A DNA stretch of 37,681 bases from Coriobacteriia bacterium (lineage in GTDB: Bacteria; Actinomycetota; Coriobacteriia; Anaerosomatales; PALSA-660), in contig JANYKZ010000027.1 of the NCBI GenBank assembly GCA_025361505.1, positions 1-37,681 on the forward strand, read 5' to 3'. Every line of letters starts with the position of its first letter. The stretch's first letter is position 1. The translations under genes and the position numbers were made by a program. Positions 33,679 to 37,681 of this stretch are shown piece by piece. The notes under the pieces were generated by a model. The model saw only the letters and a program-made list of their open reading frames with translations, was not told where the DNA came from and made no database searches.

Positions 33679-34482
33679 CTACGGTCCGAGCAGGACCACC
33701 GCGTCGACGAACAGCTCGTAGTCGTTGTCCTCGTCGAGGTCGTGTATCAGGACCTTCTCGACCTCGCCTTCGCCGCGGACCGCCGCGAGGCGGGACTGGA
33801 AAAGCACCTTCACGTCGGACCGCTTCACCTGGGTCGCGAGCTCGTCGGGCAGACCCAGGGCATCGAGTTCTGTGAGGAAGATGACCCGCGGAGTGACCTC
33901 CGTCAGCGCGAGCGCGAGCCGCGCCGACGCGACCCCCTTGTCCACGATCAGGACGCGCTTGTCCGCGAGCTGCGACGTGTCGGCGACCGCCGTGTACACG
34001 CCGCGGCCCGGGTAGTCCCCGATGCCTTCGACGACGGCGACCGCCGGGGTCCCGCACCCCGTACCGGCGCCGGCGATCTCCTCCGCCGACATCGGCTCCA
34101 GCTTCCTTCCCGTGCGGTAGTTCTTGATGGCGTCGTGCAGGGCGTCCGCCGCCAGGTTCGAGCAGTGCATCTTGATCGGGGGGAGCCCGTCGAGCGCGTC
34201 TGCGACATCGCGCCGCGTCACGGCCAGGGCCTCGTCCAGCGTCATGCCTTTCACCAGCTCCGTCGTCATGCTCGACGTGGCCACCGCCGAACCGCACCCG
34301 AAGGTCTGGAACGCGATGTCGGCGATGCGGTCGTCGCGCACGCGGATGTACATCTCCATGATGTCGCCGCACACGGGGTTGCCGACACGGCCGACGGCCA
34401 CGTCGTCGCCCTCGAGCGTGCCGACGTTGCGGGGATTGCGGAAGTGATCGAGCGTCTTCTCGGAGTACTGCGTGGACTTCAT
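33679..34482 (-). CDS. Fe-S scaffold (IscU-like) fused to a thioredoxin-reductase-like domain
   Basis: A 267-residue protein. Residues 1-130 are an IscU-type scaffold with all three cluster cysteines (Cys38 in NPVCGD with Asp40, Cys63 in TFGCGSA, Cys107 in MHCSNLAAD) and the LPPIK chaperone motif (100-104). After a linker (extra Cys143) residues 155-267 align by eye with the NADPH-binding subdomain of thioredoxin reductases: GRGVYTAVADTSQLADKRVL, then IVDKGVASARLALALTEV, and DNDYELFVDAVVLLGP at the end. The CATC redox pair is replaced by AVAD and the Gly-rich loop is degraded, so it is probably not a working reductase. It is the last gene of a sulfur operon, 9 nt after the IscS-like gene. It should assemble Fe-S clusters; the extra domain's role is unknown. 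Confidence 0.85.
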   Translation of the reverse strand: MKSTQYSEKTLDHFRNPRNVGTLEGDDVAVGRVGNPVCGDIMEMYIRVRDDRIADIAFQTFGCGSAVATSSMTTELVKGMTLDEALAVTRRDVADALDGLPPIKMHCSNLAADALHDAIKNYRTGRKLEPMSAEEIAGAGTGCGTPAVAVVEGIGDYPGRGVYTAVADTSQLADKRVLIVDKGVASARLALALTEVTPRVIFLTELDALGLPDELATQVKRSDVKVLFQSRLAAVRGEGEVEKVLIHDLDEDNDYELFVDAVVLLGP

Positions 34483-34491
34483 GGCACTCTC

Positions 34492-35658
34492 CTAGCGCGT
34501 CTCGTAGAGCGGCGACATCCTTCGCAGTCGCGCGACGATCTCGGGCAGGACTTCCATCACCCGGTCGACGTCGGTGTCCCGGCTGAACCGGCCGAAGGTG
34601 AACTCCAGCGAGCCGTGGGCCTCCTGGTGTAGCAGCCCGCAGGAGATCAGCGTGTGCGACGGCTCGAGCGTCTTCGAAGAGCAGGCCGAGCCGGTCGAGA
34701 CCGCGATCCCCTTGTCCCGCATCGACAGCAGGAGCGATTCGCCCTCGATCCCGTCGAACCGGAAGTGGGCGTTGTTGGGGAGCCGCTCGGTGGGATGCCC
34801 GTTGAGGTGCGAGTCCGGGATCGTCGAGAGCACGGCCGCGATGAGCCGGTCGCGCATCCCCGCGAGCCGGACCGACTCCCGCGGCAGCTCGTCCGCTGCG
34901 ACGCGGGCGGCGGCGGCCATGCCCACGATCGCGGGCAGGTTCTCGGTGCCGGAGCGCAGGCCGTTCTCCTGGCCGCCGCCGATGGTGACCGCGGCCAGGC
35001 GCACACCCTTGCGGACGTACAGGGCGCCGAGCCCCGGCGGGCCGTAGATGTCGTTGCTCGACAGGGTGAGCAGGTCGACCGGCACGGCGGACATGTCGAT
35101 CGGCAGCAGGCCCTCGGCGGCCACGGCGTCGACGTGCAGCGCCACGCCCGTGCCCTTCAGCATCTCGGCGATGCGGGGGATGGGCTGGATGGTGCCGATC
35201 TCGTTGCTCGCCCATCCGACCGAGACGAGCACCGTATCCTCGGTGATCCGGGAGCGGAGCTTGTCGGGGTCGATGCGCCCGTACCGGTCGGGCGGGACCT
35301 TGGTGACGCGGAAGCCCGACTTCTCGAGGTACTTGCCGATGTTGTGCAGCGAGATGTGCTCGACCTCGGAGATGACCACGTGCGCGCCCTCGCGCTTGGC
35401 TCGGGTGGCGTACCCGATCAGAGCCAGGTTGTTCGACTCCGTCGCGCCCGCGGTGAAGATGATCTCGTCGGGCTGCGCGCCGACGAACGCGGCGACCGCC
35501 GCGCGGCTCTCGTCGAGCGCCGCAGTCGCGCGGTCGCCCACGGCGTGGAGCGACGCGGGATTGCCGAAGCGCTCGGTGAAGTACGGCAGCATCGCCTCGA
35601 CGACCCGCGGGTCGACGGGCTTGGCGGACTGGTAGTCCAGGTAGACCTCTCGGTCCAT
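34492..35658 (-). CDS. IscS/NifS-like cysteine desulfurase homologue lacking the PLP lysine
   Basis: A 388-residue fold-type I PLP-family protein. Conserved parts are VYLDYQSAKPVDPRVVEAML, FTAGATESNNLALIG, SEVEHISLHN (His facing PLP), HVDAVAAEG (Asp present, Gln changed), RSGTENLPAIVG and the sulfur-accepting Cys in STGSACSSKT. The normal SxHKxxGPxG, whose Lys forms the PLP aldimine, reads SSNDIYGPPG, so Lys is Asp at residue 203 (codon 35050-35052). Archaeoglobus IscS is, as I recall, a known homologue with the same substitution. It may thus act as an IscU partner or sulfide-using variant. ATG at 35658 or GTG at 35670 may start it. It lies between the DsrE-like and IscU-fusion genes. Confidence 0.88.
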   Translation of the reverse strand: MDREVYLDYQSAKPVDPRVVEAMLPYFTERFGNPASLHAVGDRATAALDESRAAVAAFVGAQPDEIIFTAGATESNNLALIGYATRAKREGAHVVISEVEHISLHNIGKYLEKSGFRVTKVPPDRYGRIDPDKLRSRITEDTVLVSVGWASNEIGTIQPIPRIAEMLKGTGVALHVDAVAAEGLLPIDMSAVPVDLLTLSSNDIYGPPGLGALYVRKGVRLAAVTIGGGQENGLRSGTENLPAIVGMAAAARVAADELPRESVRLAGMRDRLIAAVLSTIPDSHLNGHPTERLPNNAHFRFDGIEGESLLLSMRDKGIAVSTGSACSSKTLEPSHTLISCGLLHQEAHGSLEFTFGRFSRDTDVDRVMEVLPEIVARLRRMSPLYETR

Positions 35659-35669
35659 CGCGTCGCTCA

Positions 35670-36032
35670 CTAGAACCACATCGTCGCGCCCGCGTCGAGC
35701 GCGAGGTCGTTGAGCGTCGCGGCGCCCACGATCTTCACGCCGTCGATGAGCTCGACGGTGTCCCACCCGAGCATCTGCTTCGACGCCTCGCACACGAGGA
35801 TGGGGATCCCCATCGCCATCGTCTTGTCGAGCATCTCGCGCACCGTCGGGAACGTCCCGAGCTTGATCTTCTCGGCCTCGCCGGGCAGCAGCGTGAACAG
35901 GCCCATCCCGAGGTAGTAGACGGTCGGGTTCAGGTCCATCGCCTTGGCTGCCTGCGCGAGCACCAGCGGGGAGTACTGCCGCTCGCGCTCGTTGCTCGTC
36001 TGGACGTACAGGATCGCGGTCTCATCCTTCAT
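35670..36032 (-). CDS. DsrE-like sulfur-relay protein
   Basis: A 120-residue cytoplasmic protein with a DsrE/DsrF-like alpha-beta fold: AILYVQTSNERERQYSPLVL, VYYLGMGLFTLLPGE, and GIPILVCEASKQMLGW holding a candidate sulfur-carrying Cys81. DsrE-like proteins pass persulfide sulfur along relays with TusA. The gene lies 11 nt after tusA-like and directly before the IscS-like gene, which supports a sulfur-transfer role. It ends adjacent to the possible GTG start of the IscS-like gene. Confidence 0.8.
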   Translation of the reverse strand: MKDETAILYVQTSNERERQYSPLVLAQAAKAMDLNPTVYYLGMGLFTLLPGEAEKIKLGTFPTVREMLDKTMAMGIPILVCEASKQMLGWDTVELIDGVKIVGAATLNDLALDAGATMWF

Positions 36033-36043
36033 GCCACAGCCTC

Positions 36044-36286
36044 CTAGCGTCCCTTGCGGATCAGGAACCGCTTGTGGGTCCCGAGATCCTCGATCGACAC
36101 GACTTCATGGCCGGTCCGCTTCGCGAACCGTGTCAGGTCCTCCTCCGCCGCCGGGTCGTCGGCGAGCACTTCCAGGACGTCTCCCACTTCCAGCTCGTCC
36201 ATTGCCGCCCGCGCCTGGAACAGCGGCTCCGGACAGTACAGGCCGACGCAGTCCAGGGACTCGGTGGCCGGGGAATCCTCACTCAC
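36044..36286 (-). CDS. TusA-family sulfur carrier protein
   Basis: An 80-residue protein with the TusA signature: LDCVGLYCPEPLFQARAAM, where Cys18 of CPEP is the persulfide carrier (Cys13 is an extra cysteine). It then has EVGDVLEVLADDPAAEEDL and the ending HKRFLIRKG. It accepts sulfane sulfur and passes it to partners such as DsrE or IscS-like proteins. It is first of the operon TusA, DsrE-like, IscS-like, IscU fusion. AGGTGTG-like sequence precedes the ATG. Confidence 0.9.
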   Translation of the reverse strand: MSEDSPATESLDCVGLYCPEPLFQARAAMDELEVGDVLEVLADDPAAEEDLTRFAKRTGHEVVSIEDLGTHKRFLIRKGR

Positions 36287-36404
36287 GTCACACCTCGCTT
36301 CGCATGTCGGCGTTCGCTGACCTGAGTATGCCCACGCCCGCGCGGCGTGAACCGCACGGGAGGGGTGCGAGGAGGGCCGATCCGCCGCGCCGGGACGACC
36401 CCCG

Positions 36405-36887
36405 TCACGCCCGTAGCGCCACCGTTAGGAATCCCTTGGCCGCGGCGTAGATGCCGGGACATCCGCTCTCGCGCGGGCCCGCGACGTTGAGCGTCACCGG
36501 TCGTTCGCCCAGCGATGCGACGAAGGCGGCCAGGACCTCGGAGTCGGGGTCCTCGAACACCCGGACGACGAGGCAGGGCCGGCGCAGTCGTTCGGCGACG
36601 ATCGCCGTGAAGCGCGTGCCCGGCGAGGGCGCGGCGGTGTCCCGGCAGGTCAGGATGAGCGTGGCGTCGCTGTCCCTGACGTTCCATTCGGTTCGCTGGG
36701 CGGGGTCGCGGGAGGGTGTCTCGGTCAGATGCGGGTAGTGGGCGAGCAGACCGGGCGGGACCGGGTGGTCTTCGGCCCACCCTCCCGCAGGACACCAGCC
36801 CTCGTACGGCAGTCCGAGTTCGATCGCGCTGTCGAGCGCGGCGCGGTCGACGCCCGTCTCCCCACCCGATCGGATGCTCGCGATCAT
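36405..36887 (-). CDS. Putative molybdenum-carrier-like SLOG family protein
   Basis: A 160-residue protein with the start pattern SGGETGVDRAALDSAIELGL, then GWCPAGGWAEDHPVP, ETPSRDPAQRTEWNVRDSDA and TLILT. This matches the family annotated as putative molybdenum carrier proteins (SLOG superfamily, nucleotide-binding Rossmann-like). The true ligand is uncertain; family naming derives from a molybdenum cofactor carrier in algae. The last third (LNVAGPRESGCPGIYAAAKG) is conserved-looking. It is 100+ bp upstream of the TusA gene on the same strand, so it could be separate. Confidence 0.8.
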   Translation of the reverse strand: MIASIRSGGETGVDRAALDSAIELGLPYEGWCPAGGWAEDHPVPPGLLAHYPHLTETPSRDPAQRTEWNVRDSDATLILTCRDTAAPSPGTRFTAIVAERLRRPCLVVRVFEDPDSEVLAAFVASLGERPVTLNVAGPRESGCPGIYAAAKGFLTVALRA

Positions 36888-36924
36888 GGGATTGCCGCTC
36901 CCGTCCCGCGACGAGCTGGTCGTC

Positions 36925-37074
36925 TCAGTGAAGCCAGAAGTACGCGATCGTCGCCCAGCCGCAGAGGAACAGCACGAACAGGACGACGCACCCGACGCCG
37001 AAGGACCTCGCCAGTTCGGCGTCCGGGTCGTACTGCCGCGTGGGTTCCCCCGGCGCCGGTTTGCGTCTCGACAT
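36925..37074 (-). CDS. Very small single-helix membrane protein
   Basis: A 49-residue protein with a hydrophilic N-terminus (SRRKPAPGEPTRQYDPDAEL) and one C-terminal membrane helix (VGCVVLFVLFLCGWATIAYF). No family is recognised. The ATG at 37074 is the first sensible start; the longer frame to 37272 overlaps the neighbour and is arginine-rich. The ribosome site is weak. It sits between the unknown 96-residue gene and the SLOG gene on the same strand. Confidence 0.5.
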   Translation of the reverse strand: MSRRKPAPGEPTRQYDPDAELARSFGVGCVVLFVLFLCGWATIAYFWLH

Positions 37075-37091
37075 CAGCGGCCTGTCCGCCG

Positions 37092-37382
37092 CTAGGCGCC
37101 CGATCTCACGAGCGGACCGATTCCGGTGAGCACGTGGAGCGCGACGTCGCCCTCGATCGTCGGCGGGCCAAGGATCGCCACGGGACCGGACCGTCCGTCC
37201 GTGGTCTCGATCCGCATCTCCTCGCCGGGCTCGAGGACCATCCCGAGGGGCAGCCGCGCGTGGGCGTGCCACCCCGGCGAGTCCGGCGAACCTCCTGCGG
37301 CGTCATCGAAGTCCAACAGGACGGCGATCCCCGTCACGACGACCGTCTCGCCGTCGAACAGAGTGGCCTCGACCTCTTCCAT
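37092..37382 (-). CDS. Small acidic protein of unknown function
   Basis: A 96-residue acidic protein with beta-rich composition (TLFDGETVVVTGIAVLLDFD, RLPLGMVLEPGEEMRIETTD, GPVAILGPPTIEGDVALHVL). No signal peptide or helix is seen. AAAGGA lies 7 nt before the ATG, supporting translation. No family is recognised; the pattern suggests a small beta-barrel or sandwich. Confidence 0.6.
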   Translation of the reverse strand: MEEVEATLFDGETVVVTGIAVLLDFDDAAGGSPDSPGWHAHARLPLGMVLEPGEEMRIETTDGRSGPVAILGPPTIEGDVALHVLTGIGPLVRSGA

Positions 37383-37451
37383 GTGCGGATCCTTTCACGT
37401 TGCCCGATGGTGAGTAGGTACCCGCGCACGCCACGTCGGAGTCCTGACGTA

Positions 37452-37681
37452 TCACAGGCGGTCCCGGCCGTAGGCCGCGAGGATGCGGTCCATCTCGGCG
37501 TTCACGTTCGTGTCCACGATCCGGCGTTCCGCGTCGGCATCGAACCACGCCAGCGTCCGCCGGATCCCGTCCCGGAAGGGGATCGCCGCCTCGAACTCGG
37601 GCACGAACGCCTTGACCTTGCTGTTGTCGAAGACCACGCTCCACGTCTTGTCGCCGAGAAGGCTGCCGGACAACTCGGGGG
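37452..37681 (-). CDS. C-terminal end of a probable NAD-dependent epimerase/SDR protein (partial)
   Basis: Only the last part of the gene is inside the window; the frame runs past the right edge. The visible sequence includes GSLLGDKTWSVVFDNSKVKA, FVPEFEAAIPFRDGIRRTL and AWFDAD, which resembles the C-terminal region of extended SDR/NAD-dependent epimerase-type proteins where a late helix and FRDGI/RRTLAW-like pattern close the substrate domain. No NAD-binding motif is visible, so the assignment is by style of the C-terminus. Confidence 0.6.
   Translation of the reverse strand, partial: PELSGSLLGDKTWSVVFDNSKVKAFVPEFEAAIPFRDGIRRTLAWFDADAERRIVDTNVNAEMDRILAAYGRDRL

Noticed and set aside
33668-35215. 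515-residue minus-strand frame overlapping the IscS-like and IscU-fusion genes
   Set aside because: It is the +1 shadow of both genes and contains none of their motifs.
34492-35658. Calling the IscS-like protein a standard active cysteine desulfurase
   Set aside because: The Lys that forms the PLP aldimine is Asp in this sequence, so ordinary activity should not be assumed.

Overview
The window is high-GC bacterial DNA with dense, often overlapping genes. Gene content (prepilin-like operons, a very large secreted multicopper oxidase, DrrAB-type and XylFGH-type ABC transporters, SHOCT proteins, an anaerobe-type Fe-S/sulfur cluster) fits an Actinomycetota lineage, plausibly a deep Coriobacteriia-like anaerobe or facultative anaerobe. 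That placement is inference; no rRNA or tRNA gene is visible. No CRISPR array, insertion sequence or integrase was seen.

Region 1 (1-17000) is surface-related. Two paralogous three-gene prepilin operons lie on the minus strand (4291 to 910 and 16991 to 13596). Each runs in the order prepilin with carboxypeptidase-regulatory-like repeats, PilW-like prepilin, PilX-like protein. Each has a secreted NlpC/P60-type hydrolase at its downstream end (355-891, convergent; 13481-12132, same strand). Between them are a 1140-residue multicopper oxidase, a three-gene membrane operon (3-TM protein, TM-PAS sensor, acyltransferase-3), a decayed copper-type P-type ATPase with two frameshifts and no 5' half, and a small secreted protein. 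The left edge holds a frameshifted remnant of another gene.

Region 2 (17330-24694) holds a sugar ABC transporter (binding lipoprotein, single-domain ATPase, permease), a DrrAB-like exporter, an MGDG-synthase-like glycosyltransferase and an anchored TIM-barrel protein resembling glycoside hydrolases.

Region 3 (24746-30353, minus strand) looks like cation homeostasis. It has a P2-type ATPase whose motifs look like the Na+/K+-ATPase (P2C) class, followed with almost no gap by two TrkA-type K+ regulatory proteins, plus a small membrane protein and two SHOCT-domain proteins.

Region 4 (30730-37681) has a NodB-type polysaccharide deacetylase with no canonical start codon, a small membrane protein, a cysteine-rich ferredoxin-like protein, and a sulfur/Fe-S operon: TusA, DsrE-like, an IscS-like protein, and an IscU fused to a thioredoxin-reductase-like domain. 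The IscS-like protein has Asp at the PLP-lysine position. In the IscU fusion partner the redox CxxC is absent. This operon is the most unusual system in the window. A molybdenum-carrier-like SLOG protein, two small unknown proteins and the C-terminal end of a probable SDR-type enzyme close the window.
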